DNA from: an uncultured Selenomonadales bacterium
GTDB taxonomy: Bacteria > Bacillota > Negativicutes > Selenomonadales > Selenomonadaceae
Assembly (NCBI GenBank): GCA_947305445.1
Contig: CAMZDU010000020.1
Coordinates: 1-9,661 of the forward strand
DNA length: 9,661 nucleotides
Direction of reading: 5' to 3'
The notes below the pieces were generated by a model. It ran no database searches, had not been told where the DNA came from, and worked only from the letters and a program-made list of their open reading frames with translations. Position numbers and translations under genes: made by a program. Positions 1-7,318 of the stretch are shown here, in pieces (position 1 is the stretch's first letter; every line of letters starts with the position of its first letter).

Positions 1-1
1 G

Positions 2-574
2 ACGCCGCTTGAAGGAACGAACTCGGAAACGGTCTTCCTTGTAATGACGAACCAACTGTTCCCGCCGATAATCGCGGGTATCGTCCTTAGCGCGGTGCTC
101 GCGGCAATTATGTCGACGGCCTCGTCACAACTTTTGGTCGCGGCCTCGGCGTTCGCTCAAGATTTTTACAAGACGTTGCTTAGAAAAGACGCGGAGCAAG
201 CGGAACTGGTTTGGATTTCGCGGGCGTCGGTGCTGATTATCGCGTCAATAGCCGTCTTCCTCGGCTTCAACCCCGACAGCTTTATCCTCGACATGGTCGC
301 GTACGCGTGGGCGGGATTCGGCGCGGCGTTCGGCCCGGCGTTGTTGATGAGTTTATTTTGGCGGCGCACGACGCGCAACGGAGTTATCGCGGGCATAATC
401 GTCGGAGGAATTACCGTGCTCGTCTGGAAACAATTTGAACTTTTCGGGCTGTACGAAATTGTACCTGGCTTCATCTTCTCGTTGATTGCAATTTACATCG
501 TCAGCAAATTCGACAACGAACCTAACAAAAAAATTCTGGAGACCTTCGACAAAGTCGGCACCACCAACATTTAA
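2..574 (+). CDS. putP: Sodium/proline symporter (SSS family), C-terminal part
   Basis: Partial gene: the frame is open from base 2 and the first about 300 residues lie outside the window (family length about 490-510; 190 residues seen). Inner-membrane Na+-coupled solute carrier; proline is the likely substrate. The visible part begins in a loop ending ETVFLVMTNQLF. A helix follows that carries the MSTASSQLL motif, whose Ser/Thr residues contribute to the sodium site in this family, then AFAQDFYK, as in PutP. Three or four more hydrophobic segments follow (around VLIIASIAVFLGF, FGAAFGPALLMSLFW, GVIAGIIVGGITVLVW and IVPGFIFSLIAIYIV), then a short charged tail. An ATG at 44 is internal, not the true start. 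The lipoprotein gene starts 27 bases after the stop with no terminator between, so the two may be co-transcribed. Family assignment is firm; substrate is inferred. Confidence 0.9.
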   Translation, partial: TPLEGTNSETVFLVMTNQLFPPIIAGIVLSAVLAAIMSTASSQLLVAASAFAQDFYKTLLRKDAEQAELVWISRASVLIIASIAVFLGFNPDSFILDMVAYAWAGFGAAFGPALLMSLFWRRTTRNGVIAGIIVGGITVLVWKQFELFGLYEIVPGFIFSLIAIYIVSKFDNEPNKKILETFDKVGTTNI

Positions 575-601
575 CGCGCAAAGGTTACGGAGGCGACGCC
601 G

Positions 602-1417
602 ATGAAAAAAATTTTACTCGCCGCGACAATCTTGCTCGCCGCAACGTGTGCGGGCTGTCTTCAAGGCGGTTCACATCTTATCATAACCGACGACGGCGCG
701 GTCTTCATGCGCAATCGAATAATCGGCGTGCCACTCATTGCAGAGCACATTGAATCTTTCCGCAAAAGTTTCGAGAACAAACCGAACGCAGAAATTTCGC
801 CCGTCGCCGAAAACAACATGAGCGGCTACGAAGTGCGCGTCCATTATCCGAGCATTGAGACCTTCGCGGCGGACGGCAGTGAAATTTACATGACACGCAC
901 CGACAAATGCAAAGGCATTCAGCAACGGCGCGGCTGGTTCTTCGACGCATACAACTTCGACATGCTTTCCACCGGCGAACGAACTTTTTCACCAAGCGAG
1001 GCGGCCGCCGTGCAAAGCATGCTTTCGCAAGTTTCCTTCGACCTGGTGATTGAATTGCCGTACTCCGCAGAAAATCACAATGCCGACAAATTCGACGCCG
1101 CGAACAAAATTCTTACGTGGAATTTGGCACCCGTGCTTATCGGCGGAGGTGAAAAACATTTGCACGCGCAATTCAAAATTTTTCACCGCGACAAAATTTT
1201 TTTGACGGCGGCGGCGGAGATTTTGCTTTTGGCGGCGATGATTTTCTTCCACGTCAAGCGCAAATCCGAAGTGAGCGACAATCTTGCGTCCGCAATGAAA
1301 TTTAAGCGCAACGTCTTCGGCGGACTGTTCGTCGCATTGCTGATAATTTCGGCGTACATGTTGCTTGCGCCCGTCAACTTCACCGACGCCGACATAATTT
1401 CCATAACCGTGCAATAA
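602..1417 (+). CDS. Lipoprotein with two C-terminal membrane helices (LppM/DUF3153-like)
   Basis: 271 residues, ATG start, with GGAGG at 589-593 eight bases upstream. The N-terminus is a lipoprotein signal: two lysines, a hydrophobic run of Leu/Ala, then CAGC with the lipidated Cys probably Cys19. The residue at -3 is Cys rather than the usual Leu, so the lipobox is imperfect. The extracytoplasmic part (about 20-198) carries the pattern of LppM/DUF3153-type lipoproteins, including LIITDDGAVFMRN near the start and a TWNLAPVL..GG segment before the membrane part. Two hydrophobic helices follow at about 200-218 and 238-256, joined by a basic linker that should be cytoplasmic, and the protein ends in a short tail. 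Function unknown; the family link is by pattern recognition only. It lies 27 bases after putP and is closed by the terminator at 1423-1467. Confidence 0.75.
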   Translation: MKKILLAATILLAATCAGCLQGGSHLIITDDGAVFMRNRIIGVPLIAEHIESFRKSFENKPNAEISPVAENNMSGYEVRVHYPSIETFAADGSEIYMTRTDKCKGIQQRRGWFFDAYNFDMLSTGERTFSPSEAAAVQSMLSQVSFDLVIELPYSAENHNADKFDAANKILTWNLAPVLIGGGEKHLHAQFKIFHRDKIFLTAAAEILLLAAMIFFHVKRKSEVSDNLASAMKFKRNVFGGLFVALLIISAYMLLAPVNFTDADIISITVQ

Positions 1418-1422
1418 ACTCG

Positions 1423-1467
1423 AAAAAAAATCTGCCGTATCGTTTGATGCGGCAGATTAAATTTTTT
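1423..1467. terminator. Bidirectional rho-independent terminator between convergent genes
   Basis: Inverted repeat with left arm 1429-1441 and right arm 1446-1458 around a GTTT loop: a 13-pair stem with one G-T wobble. An A-tract (1423-1430) precedes it and a T-tract (1462-1467) follows, so both strands read hairpin plus U-run. It sits between the stop of the lipoprotein gene and the stop of the leftward gene; the TAA of the latter (1457-1459) overlaps the stem. Confidence 0.85.
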
Positions 1468-2140
1468 CCGACAGCCGACGAATTAAGCGCAACTCGTCAG
1501 TTAAATTTTCTTTGAGCTTGTCTGTCAGCTCCGGCAATGTTTTGGCGTCGAAGGTGTACGTCACATGCGGCGCACCGTTGATTCGAGTTTCGCCGCTGAA
1601 TTCGTCGCTGTAAATGTTGTAATAAAGCACGAAGTCACTGCCGAGCGCGAAGTCCGCGTAGTTGAGGACAATCAGCGAGCCGTTGGTAACTTCGACGGGC
1701 GCGGCCGGCTTTATGAACAGCTCGAAGCCTTCAAGCGTCGCGGGCAGTTCAGCTCCGAATTTCCACGCGTGAAAATTTTTTTCGCGCAAAAAACGATTCA
1801 ACTTGTCGCCGCGAATTTCGCGAAGATTTTTCAACACGTCGTCAAGTTGAGCGTCGAGCAGTTCCTTAAAATGCGCGAAGTCGCTTGTAAAAAATTTCGT
1901 CAGACAAAATTCCGTCAGCCCGATTCGTTGCCGAACTTTGAATTCATTCGTTTCGGTGTGGAAATACGTCGTCAGTGCGCAGTGAGTTTCGTCGCTCGTG
2001 CAGGTGAAAAAAATAAATTTGTCATCGTCGGCCGCGAAGATTTTTTTCAGCGCGAAGCCCTCAATCTCCGCCGGCAAATTCTCTGCGAAGTGCAGTTCAG
2101 CGGCCTGCGCGGCGATTTTGTTTTTAGTCTCGTCGTTCAA
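1457..2140 (-). CDS. Hypothetical protein made of two copies of one domain
   Basis: 227 residues; I do not recognise the family. It has no signal peptide or membrane helix, so it is probably cytoplasmic. The chain looks duplicated: residues about 22-109 and about 132-222 both start with LPAxxEGF, run through a strand-rich part (Phe/Tyr-rich, then ET..F/E...R), and end in an amphipathic helix with spaced leucines (FKELLDAQLDDVLKNLREI against LPELTDKLKENLTDELRLI). The start is TTG at 2140, seven codons' worth of charged residues before the helix; a GGAG at 2151-2154 lies ten bases upstream, inside the end of nadK. The nadK stop is six bases away, so it is probably the last gene of the dxs-tlyA-nadK transcript and translationally linked to nadK. 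Its stop overlaps the terminator stem. Possible roles, such as an immunity-like or small binding protein, are guesses. Confidence 0.7.
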   Translation of the reverse strand: MNDETKNKIAAQAAELHFAENLPAEIEGFALKKIFAADDDKFIFFTCTSDETHCALTTYFHTETNEFKVRQRIGLTEFCLTKFFTSDFAHFKELLDAQLDDVLKNLREIRGDKLNRFLREKNFHAWKFGAELPATLEGFELFIKPAAPVEVTNGSLIVLNYADFALGSDFVLYYNIYSDEFSGETRINGAPHVTYTFDAKTLPELTDKLKENLTDELRLIRRLSEKI

Positions 2141-2146
2141 AAGGAA

Positions 2147-3037
2147 TCAGCTCCACATTTTAGCTTTGAGCACGTCGTAATAATTTTTGTCGTCGAACTT
2201 GACGATTTGCGCGACAGCCTTGGCCTTGCGGACGACAATTTCGTCGTTGGGTTGAATTTTGTGACTGACTTGTCCGTCGAGCGTGACAATGACGTCCTGC
2301 ATGGCGGAAACTTTGATTAAAACTTCATCGTCCTCGCTGACAACGAGCGGGCGCATTTGGAAGGTGTGCGCACAAATCGGCGTCAACAGCAAAGCGCGAA
2401 TCGTCGGATTGAGAATCGGGCCGCCCGCGCTCAATGAATACGCCGTGGAACCGGTCGGGCTTGATACGATGATTCCGTCGGCTTTGTAGTCCATAAGATG
2501 AGTTTGGTTGATGTAGAGACCGAGCCGCAACATTCGGGCGACGCCGCCTTTAGTGATGACCACGTCGTTTATTGCGTTGCCGAGAAATTTTTCGCCAAGT
2601 TCGTTGCGGACGTAACCGCTCAAAAGAAGTCGTCGCTCCACGCGGTATTGACCCGCCAGAATTTTGGCCAGGCGACCTTCCAGCTCACGCGGCTCTATGT
2701 CCGCCAAAAATCCCAGCGTACCCAGATTGATTCCGCAGACGGGAACGTTTTGCTCGCCGAATCTGCGGCAAACCCCCAGCAATGTGCCGTCGCCGCCGAT
2801 TGAAAGTGCCATGTCGACGTGCACGCGCTCCACGCACGGCAAGCCGTATTCCTCCTTGCGGAATTGACGAGCTTCGGTCGCGGGCATAACCAGTCGTACA
2901 TCTTTGTTGTGATAGAAATTAAAAATGCGGTCGACGATCTCGCCGGCTCGCCGTTTACTCATGTTCGGGAAGACCGCCAGTTGCATCATGCCCGCGTCCA
3001 CGCCAAACACTGTGCCGAAAACATTTTGTCGTGCCAT
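2147..3037 (-). CDS. nadK: NAD kinase
   Basis: ATP-dependent NAD+ 2'-phosphotransferase and the source of cellular NADP; cytoplasmic, normally oligomeric. Numbered from the chosen start (296 residues): the catalytic/nucleotide motif GGDGT at 81-85 with GINLGTLGFLADIE following, the NAIND motif at 154-158, and the glycine-rich SSPTGSTAYSLSAGGP at 192-207, then PICAHTFQMRPLV, all diagnostic of the family. Start choice: an ATG at 3037 has GGGGAG (3045-3050) seven bases upstream. The longer start at 3052 would place its own ATG beside that ribosome site, so I prefer 3037. Either way there is an N-terminal extension of about 16 residues before the usual first strand (MQLAVFPN), and a Met pair there is a third candidate. 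It follows tlyA after a 109-base gap that holds a possible promoter and dyad. Confidence 0.93.
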   Translation of the reverse strand: MARQNVFGTVFGVDAGMMQLAVFPNMSKRRAGEIVDRIFNFYHNKDVRLVMPATEARQFRKEEYGLPCVERVHVDMALSIGGDGTLLGVCRRFGEQNVPVCGINLGTLGFLADIEPRELEGRLAKILAGQYRVERRLLLSGYVRNELGEKFLGNAINDVVITKGGVARMLRLGLYINQTHLMDYKADGIIVSSPTGSTAYSLSAGGPILNPTIRALLLTPICAHTFQMRPLVVSEDDEVLIKVSAMQDVIVTLDGQVSHKIQPNDEIVVRKAKAVAQIVKFDDKNYYDVLKAKMWS

Positions 3038-3072
3038 CAGTTTGCTCCCCATTAACGCATTAAAACGCAGTG

Positions 3073-3113
3073 AATTCGTTCGAATTATCGTAAGGCGCGT
3101 CAGCCGAATACAA
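3073..3113 (-). promoter_or_regulatory. Possible nadK promoter with overlapping dyad
   Basis: On the - strand GATAAT (3084-3089; five of six matches to the -10 consensus) lies 18 bases after TTGTAT (3108-3113; weak -35). The perfect inverted repeat AATTCG-TT-CGAATT at 3073-3086 overlaps the last bases of this -10 and lies about 35 bases before the nadK ATG. The arrangement resembles a repressor operator, but no matching regulator is in the window and the -35 is poor. Confidence 0.3.
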
Positions 3114-3146
3114 CGTCACATTGCCCGAAAATATTTTGTCATACCG

Positions 3147-3947
3147 TCAAGTCAAAATGTCATGAGCTTTATTAACAACGGATAAAATTTTCTCCTCGTC
3201 GACGATTGTCTCCGAAAAATTTTTGCGCAGGTGAGTCAGATACTCTATGTTGCCTTCGGGACCTTTAATCGGCGAAAAATCCAGACCGATAACCGCGAAG
3301 CCGATACCCGCCGCGAAATTCAAGACGCGTTCAATTACCGCCGCATGAATTTTTTTGTCACGGACGACGCCGCGTTTGCCGACGAATTCGCGTCCCGCCT
3401 CGAATTGCGGCTTAATCAGCGCAACGACTTCGCCCGAATCTGTCAGCACGTCGAAGACAACCGGCAAAACTTTTTCCAGCGAGATAAAGGCCACGTCGAT
3501 TGAGGCGAAGTCAACCTCATCATAAAAATCTTTTCGTGTGACGTTGCGAATGTTGGTGCGCTCCTTGTTGACGACGCGAACGTCACTGCGAAGTTTCCAA
3601 GCAAGTTGCCCGTAGCCTACGTCGATTGCGTAAACTTTCTTCGCGCCGTGTTGCAACATGCAATCGGTAAAGCCGCCCGTCGACGCGCCCACGTCCGCCG
3701 CAATTCGTCCGCTCAAAATTATTTTGAATACGTCCAAAGCTTTTTGCAACTTCAAGCCGCCGCGACTGACAAAGGGCATTTCCTCGCCGAGCACGCGAAT
3801 TTCGGCGTCAGTCGGAACGAGTGTACCCGCCTTGTCGAGCTTTTGTCCGTTGACGAGAATTTTGCCCGCCATAATCATTGCTTTGGCACGGGCGCGGCTG
3901 TCGAAAAAATTTTTCTCCGTTAGCAGAGTGTCAAGTCGTTGTTTCAT
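3147..3947 (-). CDS. tlyA: TlyA family rRNA 2'-O-methyltransferase / hemolysin-like protein
   Basis: 266 residues, the usual TlyA length. An N-terminal S4 RNA-binding domain (about 3-60, starting RLDTLLTEK and including RAKAMIMAGKILVNG) is followed by an FtsJ-type SAM-dependent methyltransferase. SAM motif I is DVGASTGGFTD at 85-95. The K-D-K-E catalytic set is visible: Lys66 (SRGGLKL), Asp151 (SIDVAFIS), Lys179 (IKPQFEAG) and Glu235 (GNIEYL). In mycobacteria TlyA methylates cytidines in 16S and 23S rRNA; the same activity is inferred here, and target bases may differ. The ATG (3945-3947) overlaps the dxs stop in an ATGA junction, so translation is probably coupled to dxs. The same dxs-tlyA-nadK order is common in Firmicutes. 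The hemolysin name sometimes attached to the family is historical and not supported by anything here. Confidence 0.93.
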   Translation of the reverse strand: MKQRLDTLLTEKNFFDSRARAKAMIMAGKILVNGQKLDKAGTLVPTDAEIRVLGEEMPFVSRGGLKLQKALDVFKIILSGRIAADVGASTGGFTDCMLQHGAKKVYAIDVGYGQLAWKLRSDVRVVNKERTNIRNVTRKDFYDEVDFASIDVAFISLEKVLPVVFDVLTDSGEVVALIKPQFEAGREFVGKRGVVRDKKIHAAVIERVLNFAAGIGFAVIGLDFSPIKGPEGNIEYLTHLRKNFSETIVDEEKILSVVNKAHDILT

Positions 3948-5842
3948 GTCGTCACCGTTAAGAAGCCGAAAATTATTTCGTTAAGGCGTTCGTGAATTTG
4001 TTGCGAAATTTTTTGCGGCGTCAAGGAGCACAAGTTCAGAAGCTCGGCGCGATTTCCCTGCTCGACAAATTTGTCGGGTATTCCGATACGCAACAGATTT
4101 GTCAAAATTTTTTCGTCCGCCAAAAATTCCGCGACCGCCGAACCGAATCCGCCGGCAAGTGTTCCTTCTTCGCACGTGACCAAAAGTTTTGCGGAGCGTG
4201 CAAATTTTTTCAGTAGCTCTGTATCGAACGGCTTGACGAAGCGGACGTTTACCACGTTGACGGAAATTTTCCCGCGAAGAAGTTTTGCCGCCTCGACGCA
4301 AGAGGCAACCATTGTGCCGACCGCGAAGATTGTCACGTCCGCCGATTGACTTTGTTCGACAATTTCAGCTTTGCCCCACGGAAGCTGTTGCGGCTTGTCC
4401 TCAACGGTGACGCCCAGACCGGAGCCGCGCGGATAACGGATTGCCGCCGGCAAATTTTTTTTAATCGCCGTGAAAATCATTTGACGCAATTCGTTTTCGT
4501 CTTTGGGTGCCATGATGTTTATGTTCGGAATTGTGCGCAGGTAAGCCAAATCAAACACGCCGTGATGAGTTGCGCCGTCCTCGCCGACAAGTCCGCCCCT
4601 GTCCAGGCACAACAGCACCGGCAGATTTTGCAGGCAAATGTCGTGGAGAATTTGATCGTAAGCCCGTTGCATGAAGGTCGAGTAGATTGCGACGACGGGA
4701 CGCAAACCTCCGGCCGCCATGCCCGCCGCCAAAGTTACCGCGTGTTCTTCGGCAATGCCCACGTCAAAAAATCTGTGCGGAAATTTTTCGGCGAACTTTT
4801 TCAAGCCGGTACCGGTAGGCATTGCGGCAGTTATCGCGACAATTTTTTCGTCATGCGCCGCACAGTCGATTACTGCTTGCGAGAAAATTTCGGTGTAGCT
4901 CGGCGGCGACTTCTTCTTGAAAATTTGTCCTGTCTCCTTGTCGAACTTGCCGACGCCGTGAAATTTTTCGGGCGCAGTTTCGGCCGGCGCGTAGCCTTTG
5001 CCCTTGGTCGTGTGCACGTGAATCAGCACGGGCGAATCAATCACCCCGACACGCGAAAAAATATCGCGCATGTTTTTTAGATCGTGACCGTCAATCGGAC
5101 CCAGATAGGTAAAACCGAGTGCCTCGAAAATTGCGCCAGGAACAATGGCCGCAGTCAGTCCCGCGTGTACGGAATTTGCGGCGAGCAAAATTTTTTCGCC
5201 TATGTCGCGGAAGGGAATATTCTTGACAAAATCTTTAAATTCTTTTTTGGCGCGGTGATATTGCGGTTTGAGTCGGAGCAACGACAGATACTCCGACAAC
5301 GCGCCGACGTTCTTGTCAATGGACATCTCGTTGTCGTTTAGGACGACGAGCAAATTTTTTTTGAGTTGCCCCGCGTGATTGAGTGCCTCGAAGGCCTCGC
5401 CGCCGGTCAATGCGCCGTCACCGATAACCGCAACGATTCTGCGCGGCATATGCTCAATTTCGGCGGCAATCAAAAGTCCCAGCGCGGCACTGATTGACGT
5501 GGAGGCGTGCCCGACGCCGAACGAATCAAAAGGCGACTCGGCACGTTTCGGAAAGCCGGTAATGCCTCCCAAAGTTCGCAGTGTGTGGAAAGTGTCGCGT
5601 CGCCCCGTCAAAATTTTGTGCGTGTAAGCTTGGTGCCCGACGTCCCAAATAAGTCTGTCGCGACTGAAATCGAACACCGAATAAAGCGCGAGCGTCAACT
5701 CGACCGTGCCCAAGCTCGGCGCGAGGTGCCCGCCGTTCTTCGAGACCGTCGTCAAGATCAGCTCGCGAATTTCGCCGGCCAACTCCTCTAGGTCGGTCAA
5801 GCTCATCGTCCGAAGTTCTGCGGGCGAAGTCAATCTTTTCAA
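3944..5842 (-). CDS. dxs: 1-deoxy-D-xylulose-5-phosphate synthase
   Basis: Condenses pyruvate and glyceraldehyde 3-phosphate to DXP, the first step of the MEP isoprenoid pathway and a precursor of thiamine and pyridoxal; thiamine-diphosphate- and Mg-dependent, cytoplasmic. 632 residues, full length. In order: SKNGGHLAPSLG (34-45), WDVGHQAYTHKILTGR (66-81), the cofactor motif GDGALTGGEAFEALNHAG with Asn169 downstream (141-169), GPIDGHD (248-254), the pyrimidine-domain glutamate in GIAEEHAVT (Glu365), and DRGGLVGEDGATHHGVFD (414-431). The start is uncertain: TTG at 5842 fits homologue length, but its nearest strong ribosome site (GAGGAG, 5860-5865) is 17 bases away. A CTG one codon upstream is an alternative. 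The ribosome site overlaps the stop of the preceding secreted-protein gene, suggesting coupling; the 3' end overlaps tlyA by four bases. Confidence 0.96.
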   Translation of the reverse strand: MKRLTSPAELRTMSLTDLEELAGEIRELILTTVSKNGGHLAPSLGTVELTLALYSVFDFSRDRLIWDVGHQAYTHKILTGRRDTFHTLRTLGGITGFPKRAESPFDSFGVGHASTSISAALGLLIAAEIEHMPRRIVAVIGDGALTGGEAFEALNHAGQLKKNLLVVLNDNEMSIDKNVGALSEYLSLLRLKPQYHRAKKEFKDFVKNIPFRDIGEKILLAANSVHAGLTAAIVPGAIFEALGFTYLGPIDGHDLKNMRDIFSRVGVIDSPVLIHVHTTKGKGYAPAETAPEKFHGVGKFDKETGQIFKKKSPPSYTEIFSQAVIDCAAHDEKIVAITAAMPTGTGLKKFAEKFPHRFFDVGIAEEHAVTLAAGMAAGGLRPVVAIYSTFMQRAYDQILHDICLQNLPVLLCLDRGGLVGEDGATHHGVFDLAYLRTIPNINIMAPKDENELRQMIFTAIKKNLPAAIRYPRGSGLGVTVEDKPQQLPWGKAEIVEQSQSADVTIFAVGTMVASCVEAAKLLRGKISVNVVNVRFVKPFDTELLKKFARSAKLLVTCEEGTLAGGFGSAVAEFLADEKILTNLLRIGIPDKFVEQGNRAELLNLCSLTPQKISQQIHERLNEIIFGFLTVTT

Positions 5843-5863
5843 CAGTCCCGTGATAATCGCTCC

Positions 5864-6343
5864 TCAATCAAAATCTTTGTCTTGAACAATCAGAAACGCG
5901 TTAAAATATTCAACTTCAAGCAACGAGCCGACTTCAATACTTTCCCACACGGGATTGATGTTGTTGAATTGCATTTCGGGAATAACCGAGCCGTCCGCCC
6001 GATAAGCCGTGCGGGTGATGACGTAATAATCGCGCACGTCGCCGCTCTTGCGGAAGTTAATCATCGCCACGTCGTAGGCAATGCTCTCTATGTCGTTGGG
6101 AACTATGGAGTTGTAGCGGTACCAATCAATCAGAGCTGCGCGGCCTCTGTCGCTGTAATTTATGCGGAAGACCGCGCTGAACGTAGCGTCATTCTCGTCA
6201 TAGACAGCCGTCTTGACTGTGCTTTTGTCCAAGAAAACTTGATTGTCACCGTCGTCGGTGTAAATTTGTTCCCAACCGGCGGCAAACGCATTCGTCGCAA
6301 TCATCATCACGGCGAGCAACGTCGCCAGAAAAAATTTCCTCAC
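5864..6343 (-). CDS. Small secreted protein, surface-adhesin E-like
   Basis: 159 residues, GTG start at 6343 with AAGGAG (6353-6358) nine bases upstream. The N-terminus is a clear Sec signal peptide (basic RK, hydrophobic core about 4-17, cleavage near AFA at 19-21), with no lipobox Cys. The mature part opens GWEQIYTDDGDNQVFLDKST, a pattern seen in the surface-adhesin E-like families common in Negativicutes (Trp near the mature N-terminus, then an acidic stretch and F/Y-x-D before a Ser/Thr). A compact beta-rich domain follows, with no cysteines in the mature chain. Probably periplasmic or surface-exposed; an adhesive role is not shown by the sequence. It is the first gene after the rnc terminator, and dxs begins 21 bases after its stop, so dxs, tlyA and nadK probably depend on its transcript. 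Confidence 0.75.
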   Translation of the reverse strand: MRKFFLATLLAVMMIATNAFAAGWEQIYTDDGDNQVFLDKSTVKTAVYDENDATFSAVFRINYSDRGRAALIDWYRYNSIVPNDIESIAYDVAMINFRKSGDVRDYYVITRTAYRADGSVIPEMQFNNINPVWESIEVGSLLEVEYFNAFLIVQDKDFD

Positions 6344-6431
6344 TTCAAACAGCTCCTTAAAAAATTTTTTGACGCCGCTGTTATTCTGCGCAACGGGACA
6401 AAATCCTTTCGTGCAAGCTGTTTTTCAACGG

Positions 6432-6437
6432 ATTATA
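6432..6437 (-). promoter_or_regulatory. Possible -10 element for the secreted protein-dxs operon
   Basis: A perfect TATAAT reads on the - strand about 90 bases before the GTG start of the secreted-protein gene and just past the rnc terminator, where a promoter would be expected. The -35 position at 16-18 bases falls in the terminator's A/T tract and has no good match, and there is no TGn extension. Weak without mapping. Confidence 0.35.
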
Positions 6438-6448
6438 CGGCTGACGGC

Positions 6449-6488
6449 AAAAAAAATTTCTCGGCAATCACAAACGACTTGCCGAGAA
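6449..6488 (-). terminator. Rho-independent terminator after rnc
   Basis: Arms 6458-6467 and 6479-6488 are perfect complements (ten pairs, TTCTCGGCAA against TTGCCGAGAA) around an 11-base loop. On the - strand the stem is followed by AAA and eight T (6449-6456). It lies 54 bases after the rnc stop and separates the ligase-rnc unit from the secreted protein-dxs unit. Confidence 0.85.
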
Positions 6489-6541
6489 TCTGCGACGGTT
6501 CGAGTGTATCGTTCTTACCTCCCGTAAAATTGTGAACGTGT

Positions 6542-7312
6542 TTACTCGTTAAGCTCGCCGAATTTTTGCAGGGCAACACGCGCAGCCTCCTGCTCGGCAG
6601 CTTTTTTACTGCGACCGACGCCGCGTCCGACAATTCGTCCGTCAACCACGGCCGCCGCCTCGAAAGTTTTCATATGATCGGGTCCGCTCGAATTCAACGA
6701 TTCATAAGAAATTTTTCTTAACGGTTGACGCTGAATGACTTCCTGCAATTTGCTTTTGTAATCTTTCGGAATGCCGGTAATTTTGACGTGTTCGAACTCG
6801 TGAGCGAATTGACGAAAGACGTAATCGCGGGCGACTTCCCAGCCGCACTCAAGATAAATCGCGCCGATGACGGCTTCTAGTGCGTCTTCTAAATTTGATT
6901 CGCGCTCGCGGCCGGCGGCTTCTTCGCTCGGACCGAGCAACAGCAAATCGCCCAGCCCGATTTCTTTGGCCAGCCGTGTAAGTGTGGATTGTCGCACGAC
7001 GCCCGAACGCATTTTTGTCAGCTCGCCTTCCGTAAAATTTTTGAAGTGCTCAAACAAATACGTCGCCGCCGACAAACCTAAAACTGCATCGCCTAAAAAT
7101 TCAAGTCGTTCGTTGTATTTAAGACGCGGCTCGAATTCTTTGGCATAGGATTTGTGTGTCAGCGCACGATTGAGAAGTTCAAGCCGCGAAAATTTCACGC
7201 CGAGCCGCTCGGAAAAATCTTCCAAGGCCGCACGTCGTTCGTCAGTCAAAACCGCTTCGACGGTGTAACCTTCGCCCTCCGGCTCCTCAAAAATTTTTTC
7301 GTCGATAGTCAA
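6542..7312 (-). CDS. rnc: Ribonuclease III
   Basis: Double-strand-specific endoribonuclease that processes rRNA precursors and some mRNAs; cytoplasmic homodimer. 256 residues, a little longer than the usual 220-240 because of an acidic N-terminal extension of about 25 residues. The signature NERLEFLGD is at 67-75 and the second acidic cluster DALEAVIGAIYL at 143-154; by alignment Glu68, Glu71, Asp75, Asp143 and Glu146 are the metal-site residues, all present. A C-terminal double-stranded-RNA-binding domain spans about 183-252 and ends with GRSKKAAEQEAARVAL. The start is TTG at 7312 with AGGTGA (7319-7324) six bases upstream. That ribosome site contains the TGA of the ligase gene, so rnc is probably translated by ribosomes finishing the ligase. 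The usual rnc neighbours (acpP/fabF, smc, ftsY) are not beside it. Confidence 0.95.
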   Translation of the reverse strand: MTIDEKIFEEPEGEGYTVEAVLTDERRAALEDFSERLGVKFSRLELLNRALTHKSYAKEFEPRLKYNERLEFLGDAVLGLSAATYLFEHFKNFTEGELTKMRSGVVRQSTLTRLAKEIGLGDLLLLGPSEEAAGRERESNLEDALEAVIGAIYLECGWEVARDYVFRQFAHEFEHVKITGIPKDYKSKLQEVIQRQPLRKISYESLNSSGPDHMKTFEAAAVVDGRIVGRGVGRSKKAAEQEAARVALQKFGELNE

Positions 7313-7318
7313 AAATTG

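Noticed and set aside
1565..2320. A 251-codon frame on the + strand opposite the 1457-2140 gene and nadK
   Set aside because: No recognisable domain; it runs across the junction of two well-supported leftward genes, and its length follows from their codon bias (few stops in the antisense frame).
4346..5080. A 244-codon frame on the + strand inside dxs
   Set aside because: Antisense shadow of a gene with every catalytic motif of Dxs intact; its His/Arg/Cys-rich composition is typical of a shadow.
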